From assembly GCA_032164245.1 (NCBI GenBank), contig JAVMKO010000022.1, positions 14,755,845 to 14,819,844 on the forward strand: a stretch of DNA of 64,000 nt, read 5' to 3'. This document shows, one piece after another, positions 53,484 to 61,983 of this stretch; the first letter of the stretch is position 1, and each line of letters opens with the position of its first letter. The translations under genes and the position numbers were made by a program. Origin of the DNA: Sternotherus odoratus. Taxonomy: Eukaryota > Chordata > Testudines > Kinosternidae. The notes beneath the pieces were generated by a model that saw only the letters and a list, made by a program, of their open reading frames with translations, was not told the origin of the DNA and did not search any database.

Positions 53484-53700
53484 ATGAGTCCAGGTCACGA
53501 CTACTACTCTTTGACCGTCCCCGCATTGTTGTACAGATGCCGATGGATGAAAGCGAAGGCCCACATATGGAGGCAAAGAAGATCTTGAGAGCGGGAATGG
53601 CTGTCAAAGTTAAGTATCTACTGGAGGGTTTGATGGTCCGAAGTATTTGTGCCGTTGAGCTGTCTTGTTTAGGGGTGGGAGTCTTCTAAATTCTTTGTGT
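53484..53700 (+). pseudogene. A2, longest open A block
   Basis: A deletion has removed the early part. From the CGA at about 53498 the frame LLLFDRPRIVVQMPMDESEG, PHMEAKKILRAGMAVKVKYL, LEGLMVRSICAVELSCLGVG stays open. It has CGA where most other copies have TGA, and so shows the likely ancestral codon. It supports module A as a true coding exon. Confidence 0.55.
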
Positions 53701-53839
53701 TCTTAATAGGCTTTTGAAGCGTGGTTGGGAGCTTGTTGTACAGAGGGAGTGTGTGTCCCCTGAGGGAGGGCTAATTGCTGGGAGAGCAACCTGTCTGTAA
53801 CTCGAGATGCTCCATTCTCAGTTCTTCTCTCACACACAG

Positions 53840-54048
53840 CACTGGGTTTGCACGACAGGTCACCACTGCATTCTTTGTCCATCTTCTATGTGGTTGTGGT
53901 TTTCCAAGGAGAATGTGAGCATCCTAGTTAGCGACAGTCTTCTGCTGTGGTGGGCAGCAATATGTGGATGAGTGTTTGGAGTGGGTGTTGCTTGTCTGAG
54001 GGGGGGGAGTGTAATGGATAATTGGTGTTCCTTCTGTTTAGTATGCAG
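53840..54048 (+). pseudogene. B2
   Basis: The acceptor TCTCACACACAG and donor GCAG|GTGAAG are present. It reads HWVCTTGHHCILCPSSMWLW, FSKENVSILVSDSLLLWW, then a stop after AAICG. Its length of 209 nt leaves phase 2. Confidence 0.55.
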
Positions 54049-54099
54049 GTGAAGTCTTTGTTCATGTTGTCTAGTTGGGTGCTTTGTTTGTAGTTGCAG

Positions 54100-54335
54100 A
54101 TGGATCCAGTACTGTATCGTGGTGCTCCGTGGATGGTTGTGACTACTTCTTTTTGACTGTCATGGCATCGCTGTACAGATGTTGATGTCTGGGCGAGAAG
54201 GCCAGCGTACAAAGGAAAAGAAGATCTTGAGAGCGGGAACAGCGGTCAAAGTTAAGTGTCTGCGGAAGGGTTTGAGGGGCAAAAGAATTTGTGCTGTTGA
54301 GGCTTCTTGTTTAGGGGTGGGAGTCCTCTAAAGTC
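54100..54335 (+). pseudogene. A3
   Basis: After the in-frame TGA the frame LLLFDCHGIAVQMLMSGREG, QRTKEKKILRAGTAVKVKCL, RKGLRGKRICAVEASCLGVG is open. Only the TGA and divergence in the GSEG segment depart from consensus. Confidence 0.55.
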
Positions 54336-54480
54336 TTTGTGTTTTAATGGGCACGTGAGGGGTGGGCGGTAGCTTGTATAGAGGGAGTGTGAGGTTTCCC
54401 CTGAGGGGGAGGGTTGATTGCTGGGAGAGTGACCTGTCTAACTAGAGATGCTCTGTTCTCAGTTCTTCTCTCAACCACAA

Positions 54481-54700
54481 CGGTGGTTTTGCATGACTGG
54501 TCACTACTTCATCTTTTGTCCATCTTATAGGTTGTGGTTTCACAAGGAGAATGTGAGCATCCTAGTTGGGGATGGTCCCCATCTGTGGTGAGCATGTGGG
54601 CGGGGGCAGCAATATGTGGATGAGTGTTTTGGGGTGGGGAGGTGCTTCTCTGAGGGGTGTGTGTAATGGATAGTAGGTGTTCCTTCTGTTTAGTATGCAG
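54481..54700 (+). pseudogene. B3
   Basis: It reads FCMTGHYFIFCPSYRLWFHK then ENVSILVGDGPHLW and a stop. The acceptor is changed (ACCACAACGG) and the donor has lost GT (GCAG|ATGAGG). It is decaying. Confidence 0.5.
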
Positions 54701-54774
54701 ATGAGGTCATTTTTCATGTTGTGGATGTTAGGGTTGATGGGTTGTTATGTGAGTAGATTTGTTTGTACTTGCAG

Positions 54775-55010
54775 ATGCATCTGGATCAGATACTGTGTTG
54801 TGTCATTCTGTGGAGGGTCCTGACTACTGCTCTTTGACTGTCATGGCATTGCTGTATGGATGTTGACATCCGGGTGAGAAGTCTAGTGTACAAAAGAAAA
54901 GAAGATCTTGGAAGTGGCTGTCAAAGTTAAGTATCTGCCGAAGGGTATGATGGTGAGAAGTATTTGTATTGTGGAAGCTTATTGTTTAGGGGCGGGAGTC
55001 TGGTAAACTC
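54775..55010 (+). pseudogene. A4
   Basis: Stops occur at the shared TGA and at a second TGA (CGGGTGAGAAG, probably from CGA). A deletion follows. The tail VKYLPKGMMVRSICIVEAYC is preserved. Confidence 0.5.
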
Positions 55011-55147
55011 TGCCTGTTCTTAGTGGGCGCAAGAGGGAGCTCATTGTATGGAGGGAGTATGGATGTTTTCCTTGGAGGAAGGTTGATTGGTGGGAGAGTG
55101 ACCTATCTAACTAGAGATGCTCCATTCTCAGTTCTTCTGTCAGACAG

Positions 55148-55374
55148 CACTGGGTTTGCATGATGGGTCACTGCTTTGTCCTTCTTTTCTCCTCTATTGA
55201 ATGTTGGCTTTCTGAGGGGGATGTGAGCATCCTAGTTAGTGATGGTCTCCTGTGCTGGAGGGAACGTGGGAGGGGCTCCAGTTTGTGGATGTCCATGTTG
55301 AGGTGGAGGGGCTTCTCTGAGGGAGGGGGTCGAGTGTGGTAGACATTCAGGTTCTTTAGGAAGCAGTATGCTCG
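55148..55374 (+). pseudogene. B4, long open B block
   Basis: The frame HWVCMMGHCFVLLFSSIECW, LSEGDVSILVSDGLLCWRER, GRGSSLWMSMLRWRGFSEGG is open for about 65 codons before a TAG close to the donor. The donor region reads TATGCTCGTGAGG. Confidence 0.55.
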
Positions 55375-55449
55375 TGAGGTGATCTTTCCTATTGCATAGT
55401 TGGGAGCTTTATGAATAGGTTTGCAGTCAAGCTTGTTTTTATTTTTCAG

Positions 55450-55590
55450 ATGCATCTGGGACTGCACTGCATTGTTCCATGGAAGGTTGTTGGAGTGGTT
55501 GTTAAAGTTAAGTATCTGTGAAGGGTTTGATGGTGAGAAATATTTGTGCTGTTGAGGCTTCTTGTTTGGGAATGGAGTCCTCTAAAATGT
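55450..55590 (+). pseudogene. A5, internally deleted
   Basis: It starts with TTATTTTTCAG and ATGCATCTGGGACTGC, then jumps to GTTGTTAAAGTTAAGTATC. The central part of the domain (D-x-H to KKILRAG) is missing, so this unit cannot encode a domain. Confidence 0.55.
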
Positions 55591-55721
55591 GTCCATTCTT
55601 AATGGGCATGTGGTGGGTGGGAGGTGGTGGTGGTTGTATGGAGGGAGCTTGAGTTTCCCCTGAGGGAAGGTTGATCTGTGTGTAACTAGAGATGCTCCAT
55701 TCTCCCTTCTCTCACGCACAG

Positions 55722-55939
55722 TACTGGGTTTCCATGTTGGGTCACCTCTTTGTCCTTCTTTTCTCTTCTGCTGGGTGTTGGTTTTCTGAGGAGGATGTGA
55801 GCATTCTAGTTAATGATGGACTCCTGTGGTGTAGAGAAAGGGGGAGGGCCACCAGTATGTGGATGAGGGTGTGGGGTGCTTCTCTGAGGGGGATTTAGAG
55901 TGTAGTAAATGTTCCTTCTCTTCAGGAAGCAGTATGTAG
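55722..55939 (+). pseudogene. B5, long open B block
   Basis: It reads YWVSMLGHLFVLLFSSAGCW, FSEEDVSILVNDGLLWCRER, GRATSMWMRVWGASLRG before a TAG near the end. It has the same length class as B10 (218 nt, phase 2). Confidence 0.55.
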
Positions 55940-56013
55940 GTGTGGTTCTTTCATATCATGTTGTTGGGTGATATGTAAGTAGGTATGCAGTCAAAGTGTA
56001 TTTGTGTTTGCAG

Positions 56014-56250
56014 ATGCATCCAGATCTGGTACCATGTCGTGGTGTTCTGCGGAGTCTCATGACTACATCTCTCTGACTATAATGGTATCGCTGTATTCAT
56101 GCCAATGTATGGGAGTGAAGGCCCATATATAAGGGGAAGAAGATCTTAACTTAGACGGCTATTCCAGCTCTTAAGTATCTGCTGAAAGGTTTGATGGTCA
56201 GAAGAATGTGTGCTGTTGAGGAACCTTGTTTAGGGATTGGGGTCCTCTAA
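56014..56250 (+). pseudogene. A6
   Basis: The consensus frame has the shared TGA, then LHLSDYNGIAVFMPMYGSEG and PYIRGRRS before TAA. The alternative frame reads SGTMSWCSAESHDYISLTIM. The MPMYGSEGPYI core is the best match in the array to A11. Confidence 0.5.
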
Positions 56251-56398
56251 ACTGTCATTTCTTAATGGGCATGTGAGGGGCGGGTGGAAGCTCATTGTAC
56301 AGAGGGAGCATGAATTTCCCTTGGAGGAAGGTTGATTGCTGGGAGAGTGCCCTGTCTAACTAGAGATGCTCCACTCTCTGTTCTTCTCTCACCCACAG

Positions 56399-56598
56399 CA
56401 CTGGGTTTTCATGAGAGGTCACCACTTAATTCTTTGTCCATCTTCTACCTGGTTGTGGTTTTCCAAGGACAAAGTGAGCATGCTAGTCTCCTGCTGTGGT
56501 AGGCAGCAAGATGTGGATGAGTGTTTGGAGTGGGTGGTGCTACTCTGAGCGGGGGGGAGTATAATGGATAGTTGGTGTTCCTTCTGTTTAGTATGCAG
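56399..56598 (+). pseudogene. B6
   Basis: It reads HWVFMRGHHLILCPSSTWLW then FSKDKVSMLVSCCGRQQD and VDECLEWVVLL before TGA. The acceptor (TCTCACCCACAG) and donor (GCAG|GTGAGG) are intact. A short deletion removes part of the SDG segment. Confidence 0.55.
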
Positions 56599-56674
56599 GT
56601 GAGGTAGTCTTTCATGTCGTGTAGTTGGGTGCTATGCAAGTATGTTCACAGTGAAGCTTTGTATATCATTGCAG

Positions 56675-57000
56675 ACACATCCCAATCTGGTACTGCGTTG
56701 TGTTGCTCCATGGAGGGTCGTGACTACTTCTCTTTGACTGACTGTGACTGCATCGTTTGTATGGATATTGACATATAGGAGAGAAGGCCAGCGTACAAAG
56801 GACAAGAAGATCCTGAGTATGGGAGTGGCTGTCAAAGTTGTGTATCTGCCAAAGGGTCTGAGGGGTAGAAGAACTTATGCTGTTGAGGCTTCTTGTTTAG
56901 GGGCGGGAGTCTCTAAACTGTTTGTTCTTAATGGGCATGTGAGGGATGGGTGGGAGCTTATTCTACAGAGGGAGTATGAGTTTTCCCCTGAGGGAAGGTT
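56675..57000 (+). pseudogene. A7 with readthrough into the intron
   Basis: The 3' frame reads REGQRTKDKKILSMGVAVKV, VYLPKGLRGRRTYAVEASC, then continues past the usual end as LGAGVSKLFVLNGHVRDGWE because one base is missing at the usual TAA. The 5' part is frameshifted (TGACTGACTGTG duplication). Readthrough into the presumed intron shows how easily unit boundaries blur. Confidence 0.45.
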
Positions 57001-57051
57001 GATTGTTTAACTAGAGATGCTCCCCTCTCCGTTCTTCTCTCTCACACACAG

Positions 57052-57231
57052 CACTGGGTTTTCATGACAGGTCACCACTTCATCCTTTGTCCATCTTCTA
57101 CCTGACTGTGGTTTTCCAAGGAGAATGAGCATCCTAGTTAGCGATGCTAGTCACCCTGCTGTGGTGAGCATGTTGGGGGGGGTAGCAATAGTTGTGTGTC
57201 ATAGTAATTGTTTTTCTGTTTTGGTAGGCAG
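57052..57231 (+). pseudogene. B7
   Basis: It starts HWVFMTGHHFILCPSST, then a stop (ACCTGA), then LWFSKENE. It ends at GGCAG|GTAAGG, a strong donor. It has lost about 30 bases relative to B10, and its length of 180 nt breaks the phase pattern. Confidence 0.5.
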
Positions 57232-57308
57232 GTAAGGCCATCTTTCATGTTGTGGCGGCTGAGTTATGTGAGTAGATTTGTAGTGAAAGTTTTTGTTTGT
57301 ACTTGCAG

Positions 57309-57545
57309 ATGCATCTGGATCCAGTACTGTGCTGTCATTTTGTGGGGGGCCATGACTACTTCTCTTTGACTGTCAAGGCATTGCTGTATGAATGTTGGCA
57401 TATGGGTGAGAAGTCCAGCATACAAAGAAAAAGGAGATGTTCAGAGTGGGAGCAGAGGTCAAAGTTAAGTATCTGCTGAACAGTGTGATGGTGAGAAGTA
57501 TTTGTGCTGTGGAGGCTTCTTGTTTAGGGATGGGAAGCCTCTAAA
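57309..57545 (+). pseudogene. A8
   Basis: It carries the shared TGA (CCATGA) and a second stop in ATGGGTGAGAAG. The tail is partly preserved (VKYLLNSVMVRSICAVEASC). Confidence 0.5.
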
Positions 57546-57694
57546 ATTTGTCCATTCTTAATGAGCACATGAGGGGTGGGTGTGGGAGGTTGTTGTTGTA
57601 TGGCAGGAGCATAGGTTTCCCTTGAGGGAAGGTTGATTGCTGGGAGAGTGACCTGTTTAACTAGAGATGCTCCATTCTCCGTTCTCTCACATGG

Positions 57695-57898
57695 CACTGG
57701 GTTTGCATGATGGGTCACTGATTCATCCCTTTTTTTTTTTTTCCTGCTGGGTGTTGTTTTTCTGAGGAGGATGTGAGCATTCTAGTTAATGATGGACTCC
57801 CATGTGTAGGGAAAGGGGGAGGGCCACCAGTATGTGGATGAGTGTTTGGGACATGGGGGGCTTCTCTGAGGGGGGTTTCTTCAGGAAGCAATATGTAA
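57695..57898 (+). pseudogene. B8
   Basis: It begins HWVCMMGH, then a stop. A T-run (TTTTTTTTTTTTCC) has expanded in the middle. The rest (GAGGATGTGAGCATTCTAG) is recognisable. Confidence 0.5.
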
Positions 57899-57971
57899 GT
57901 GAGGTCATCTTTCATATCCTGTAGTTGGGTGCTTTATGAGTAGGTTTGTATTCCAAGCTTTGTATTTGCAG

Positions 57972-58190
57972 ATGCATCCAGATCTGGTACCATGTTCTGT
58001 GGAGGGTTGTGACTACTTCTCTTTGACTGTCATGGCACTGTTGTATGGATGTTGGCATATGGGTGAGAAGTCTAGTGTACAAAAGAAAAGAAGATCTTGG
58101 GAGTGGCTGTCAAAGTTAAGTATCTGCTGAAGGGTGTGAAGTATTTGTGTTGTGGAGGCTTCTTGTTTAGGGGTGGGAGTCTGGTAAACT
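57972..58190 (+). pseudogene. A9
   Basis: It has the acceptor TTTGTATTTGCAG, then the shared TGA (TTGTGA), LLLFDCHGTVVWMLAYG and another stop. The tail is shortened (AAGGGTGTGAAGTATTTG). Confidence 0.5.
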
Positions 58191-58330
58191 CTGCTTGTTC
58201 TTAATGGGCACAAAAGGGAGCTCATTGTATGGAGGGAGTGTGTATTTTCCCTGGAGGAAGGTTGATTGCTGGGAGAGGGACCTGTCTGTAATTAGAGATG
58301 CTCCGTTCTCAGTTCTTCTCTCTGACACAG

Positions 58331-58640
58331 CACTGGGTTTGCATGATGGGTCCCCACTTCATCCTTTGTCCAAGGAGAATTTGAGCATCCTCCTTAGCGA
58401 TGGTCCCCTGCTGTGGTGAGCATGTTGGGGAAGCAATATGTGGATGGGTGGGTGCTTCTCTGGTGGTGGTGGTGGGGGGGGGGGGGGGGAGTCTTCTAAA
58501 CTGTTCCCATTATTAATGGGCACGTGAGGGGTGGTTCGGAGGTTGTTGTAGTACAGTGGGAGTTTCCCCTGAGGGAGGGTTGATGGCTGGGAGAATGACC
58601 AGTCTGTAACTAGAGATGCTCCATTCTCAGTTTTTCTCTT
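58331..58640 (+). pseudogene. B9 fused to the tail of a deleted A
   Basis: B9 reads HWVCMMGPHFILCP and loses the STWLWF segment. At a (GGT)n/poly-G tract (58459-58490) it joins the end of an A-type intron (GAGTCTTCTAAACTG). The following A exon is missing, so two units collapsed into one, probably by unequal exchange. Confidence 0.55.
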
Positions 58641-58648
58641 ACACACAG

Positions 58649-58866
58649 CACTGGGTTTGCATGACAGGTCAACACTTCATCCTTTGTCCATCTTCTACAT
58701 GGTTGTGGTTTTCCAAGGAGAATGTGAGCATCCTAGTTAGCGATGGGCTCCTGCTGTGGTGGGCCATGGAGGCAGGGAAGCAATATGTGGATGAGAGTGT
58801 TTGGGGTGGATGGGTACTTCTCTGTGAGAGGTGTAATGGGTATTAGGTGTTCTGTTCAGTATGCAG
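58649..58866 (+). CDS. B10, intact B block
   Basis: It reads HWVCMTGQHFILCPSSTWLW, FSKENVSILVSDGLLLWWAM, EAGKQYVDESVWGGWVLLCE, RCNGY: open for 66 codons and almost to the donor. The acceptor (TCTTACACACAG) is good; the donor is GCAG|GGGAGG and has lost GT. It is the best B reading for a profile search. Confidence 0.45.
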
Positions 58867-58941
58867 GGGAGGTCATACTTCATATCCTGAGTTGGGTGCA
58901 GTGTGAGTAGGTTTGCAATCAAGTTTTGTTTGTGTTTGCAG

Positions 58942-59165
58942 ATGCGTCCCAGTCTGGTACAGTGTTGTCGCGATGCTCCGCGGACCACCACTTCTTCTCT
59001 TTTGACTGTCACAGCATCGCTGTACGCATGCTAATGTATGGGAGTGAAGACCCATATATAAAGGGGAAGAAGATGTTAAGAGCAGGAGCAGCTGTCTAAG
59101 TTAAGTATCTGCCAAAGGGTTTGATGGTCCAAAGAATGTGTGTTGGGATGGGAGTCCTCTAAACT
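58942..59165 (+). CDS. A11, best-preserved A block
   Basis: After TGTGTTTGCAG one frame runs ASQSGTVLSRCSADHHFFSF, DCHSIAVRMLMYGSEDPYIK, GKKMLRAGAAV, then TAA where other copies have AAA, then VKYLPKGLMVQRMCV. A single extra T lets the 5' and 3' halves share one frame. It lacks the shared TGA. It is the best A reading for a profile search. Confidence 0.45.
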
Positions 59166-59307
59166 CTGCTGTTTCTTAATGGGCACGTGAGGGGTGGGTG
59201 GGAGCTCGATATATGGAGGAAGCATGAATTTCCCCTGAGGGAGGGTTGATTGCTGGGAGAGTGATCTGTCTGTAACTAGAGATGCTCCATTCTCAGTTTG
59301 TCCCTCT

Positions 59308-59540
59308 CACACTGGATTTGCATGATGGCTCACTGCTTCATTCTTCTTCTTTTCTTCTCTACTGGATGTTGGTTTTCTGAGGAGGATGTGAGCATCCTAG
59401 TTAGCGATGGGTGCCTGTGGTGGAGGGAATTGGGAAAGGCCACCAGTATGTAGATCACTGTATTTGGGGTTGGGAGGGAGGCTTCTCAGGTGGGTGTAGA
59501 GTGCAGTAGATGTTCCTTCTCTTCAGGAAGCAGTATACAG
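59308..59540 (+). pseudogene. B11
   Basis: It reads HWICMMAHCFILLLFFSTGCW, less one residue per block, then FSEEDVSILVSDGCLWWREL and GKATSM before TAG. The donor has lost GT (ACAG|ATGAGG). The acceptor is weak (TCCCTCTCACACTGG). Confidence 0.5.
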
Positions 59541-59615
59541 ATGAGGTGATCTTTCATATTGTGTAGTTGGGAGCTTTGTGAGTAGGCCTGCAGTCAAGCT
59601 TGTTCTTATTTTCAG

Positions 59616-59722
59616 ATGTATCTGGATCCAATTTGGCAAAGTACCAGTGAAGTTGAAGTATGATTCCAGGAGATATGAAGTACTCATTTTCCAGAGTGGA
59701 AGTGGGTTTGATGTCAGGTTTG
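59616..59722 (+). other. Divergent terminal exon-like block
   Basis: After TTCTTATTTTCAG the sequence starts like an A exon (ATGTATCTGGATCC) and then differs completely. It reads FGKVPVKLKYDSRRYEVLIF, QSGSGFDVRFAS and a stop. It looks like coding sequence of another domain segment or the last exon of the locus. A further possible acceptor (TTCTCATGTAG) follows at 59885-59895. Confidence 0.35.
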
Positions 59723-60087
59723 CAAGTTAAGTATGATTATCAGTCATGTTTTTGTGTTGGGCTGTTCTGTGTCAAGATGGCAACTGTGTTTCACTGGGTG
59801 CATGTCACTTGGTAGTGCATGTGTTTTTGTTTTAGATGTTTCACATTTGTTCTATGGGTATTGAATATATGACTTTCTTTTCTTTCTCATGTAGTTGGAA
59901 GACATTGGTGTCACCGGAGAAGATTTTGGTGTGCTTTGTTGGAAGAATTGTGGTTAGACTATATGTTTTTGGGTTGTGATGTGAAGTGTCCCCTGTTTGA
60001 TGGCTAGAATATAGTAGAGCAGCAGGTCACTGTGTTGTGGTATATACCAGAACTGCCAATATTCTTAAATGGCATTATTGTCAGCTA

Positions 60088-61040
60088 TCATAAAATATTA
60101 GGGTTGGAAGGGGCCTCTGGAGGTCATCTAGCCCAATCCCCTGCTTAAAGAAGGACCAACCCCAACTAAATCCTCTCAGCCAGGGCTTTGTCACACCTGA
60201 CCTTAAAAACCTCTAAGGAAGGTGATTCTACCACCTCCCTACGTAACCCATTCCAATGCTTTACCACCCTCCTAGTGAAAGTTTTTCCTAATGTCCAATC
60301 TAAACCTTCCCAACTGCAGCTCGAGACAATTACTCCTTGTTCTGTCGTCTGCTACCACTGAGAACCGTCTAGGTCCATCCTCTTTAGAACCCCCTTTCAG
60401 GTAGTTGAAAGCAGCTATCAAATCTCCCCTCAGTCTTCTCTTCTGTAGACTAAACAATCCCAGTTCTCTCTGCCTCTCCTCTTAAGTCATGTGCTCCAGG
60501 CCCCTAATCATTGTTGTGGTCCTTCTCTGGACTCTTTCCAATTTTTCCACATCCTTCTTGTAGCGTGGTACCCAAAATTGGACACAGTACTCCAGATGAG
60601 CTTCACCAATGTCGAATAGAGGGGAACAATCACATCCCTCGATCTGCTGGCAATGCCCCTACTTATACAGCCCAAAATGCCATTAGCCTTCTTGGCAACA
60701 AGGGCACACTGACTCATATCCAGCTTCTCATCCACTGTAATCCCTAGGTCCTTTTCTGCAGAACTGCTGCCTAGCCATTCGGTCCCTAGGCTGTAGCATT
60801 GCATGGGATTCCTCCATCCTCAGGGCAGGACTCCACACTTCTCCTTGTTGAACCTCATCACATTTCTTTTGGCCCAGTCCTCTAATTTTGTCTAGGTCCC
60901 TCTGTATCCTATCCCTACCCTCCAGTGTATCTACCACTCCTCCCAGTTTAGTGTCATCTGCAAACTTTCTGAGGGTGCAGTCCACGCCATCCTCCAGATC
61001 ATCGACAAAGATTTTGAATAAAACCAGCCCTTGGGGCACT
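60088..61040 (-). mobile_element. CR1 LINE, 3' part
   Basis: The minus strand ends with the CR1 3' UTR (the plus strand reads TATTAGGGTTGGAAGGGGCC near 60100). Upstream on the minus strand it encodes [24 protein letters not shown] sequence, [20 protein letters not shown] and the IGNPF-like tail of the reverse transcriptase. It contains frameshifts and stops. It is continuous with the parts at 61476-61983 and 63214-63665. Confidence 0.9.
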
Positions 61041-61376
61041 CTGCCATAGAACTGATAAATGAAATTGTTTAACATGAACAATTTACAAACTTAAGAACCA
61101 CAGCTGTTCAGGCAGCTGCCCTTCTAAATTTCACTTTCAATCCAATTGCTACTTAACATATTTAAACTTGCACTGTTACAATGAAACTTCTGCTCGCTGT
61201 TAACCATTCTATAGTAACTATTGTTCACCATCTGCCATTTCTTACATTTGTCCATATCGTAACTCAAACTCCATTTTAACTTGTCTTAAACTCCATTTTA
61301 AAATGCTCACTCCATTTTGTAAACCTTGCTGTAAAAGTTATTCTGCAAAACCCTGATGTAATCTGATTTAGTTTAG

Positions 61377-61420
<44 letters not shown>

Positions 61421-61475
61421 TCTTGTCTTGTCCCCTGAAAAGATCCTGTGTAGTTTTATCTGTTTAACACTACTC
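61041..61475. mobile_element. Insertion in CR1, LTR-like, with (TG)n
   Basis: CR1 sequence stops after TTGGGGCACTC and resumes at CAATACCGGCTGCCAAC, words that adjoin in intact CR1 copies. The insert holds AT-rich sequence with repeated ACTCCATTTTA words, which looks like part of an LTR, and a pure (TG)n run at about 61378-61419. Target duplications are not clear. Confidence 0.6.
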
Positions 61476-61983
61476 AATACCGGCTGCCAACTACACATGG
61501 AGCCATTGAACACTACCTATTGAGCCCAACGACCCAGCCAGCTTTCTAGCCACCTTCTATGGTCCATTCATCCAGCCCATACTTCTTTTAACTTGCTGGC
61601 AAGAATATTGTGGGCAACTGTATCAGAAGCTTTGCTAGAGTCAAGGAACATCATCTCATCTACAAAGCCAGTTATCTAATCATAGAAGGCAATCCGGTTA
61701 CTCAGTCATGATTTGCCCTTGGTGAATCCATGCTGCCTGTTCCTGATCACTTTCCTCTCCTCTAAGTGCTTCAGGATTGATTCCTTGAGGACATGCTCCA
61801 TGGTTTTGCCAGGCACTGAGGTGTGGCTGACTGGCCTGTAGTTCTCTAGATCCTCCTTTCCTTTTTTAAACATGGGCACTACATTAGCCCTTTACCTGTC
61901 ATCCAGGACCTCCCCCGATCGCCATGAGTTTTCAAAGATAATGTCCAATGGCTCTGCAATCACATTAGTCAACTCCTTTAGCA
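61476..61983 (-). mobile_element. CR1 LINE, middle part
   Basis: The plus strand reads CCAGCCCATACTTCTTTTAAC, GGCAAGAATATTGTGGGCAAC and CTTTGCTAGAGTCAAGGAAC, the familiar complement of the CR1 reverse transcriptase. The minus strand includes ELTNVIAEPLDIIFENSW near its upper end. Confidence 0.9.

Larger units (their letters stand above)
52893..59720 (+). repeat. Tandem array of about 11 ZP-N-like two-exon units
   Basis: Units of about 650 bp repeat in the order B exon, short intron of roughly 50-120 bp, A exon, longer intron. B follows TTCTCTCACACACAG and ends at TATGCAG|GTGAGG. It reads HWVCMTGHHFIL, STWLWFSKENVSILVSDG. A follows TTTGTATTTGCAG and reads LLLFDCHGIAVRMPMYGSEG, KKILRAGMAVKVKYL, PKGLMVRRICAVEASCLG. 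The pattern C-x-x-x-HF-x-L, VSILVSDG, D-x-H-x-x-x-x-x-MP, then G-x-x-x-x-x-KG and a closing IC-x-x-x-x-x-C, resembles the second ZP-N domain of ZP2/ZPA egg-coat proteins. Most units carry stops or deletions. Confidence 0.6.

Noticed and set aside
53484..59165. GTTAAGTATC after the A-block words GCTGTCAAA, first taken for a splice donor
   Set aside because: The reading continues across it in frame in most copies (VKYLPKGLMVRRICAVEASC), so it is more likely coding sequence. The later GTGGGA is the better donor.
24780..59720. Possible tandem snoRNA cluster in introns
   Set aside because: I looked for RTGATGA with a downstream CTGA and short terminal stems in the repeated introns and found no consistent pair in the same place across units.
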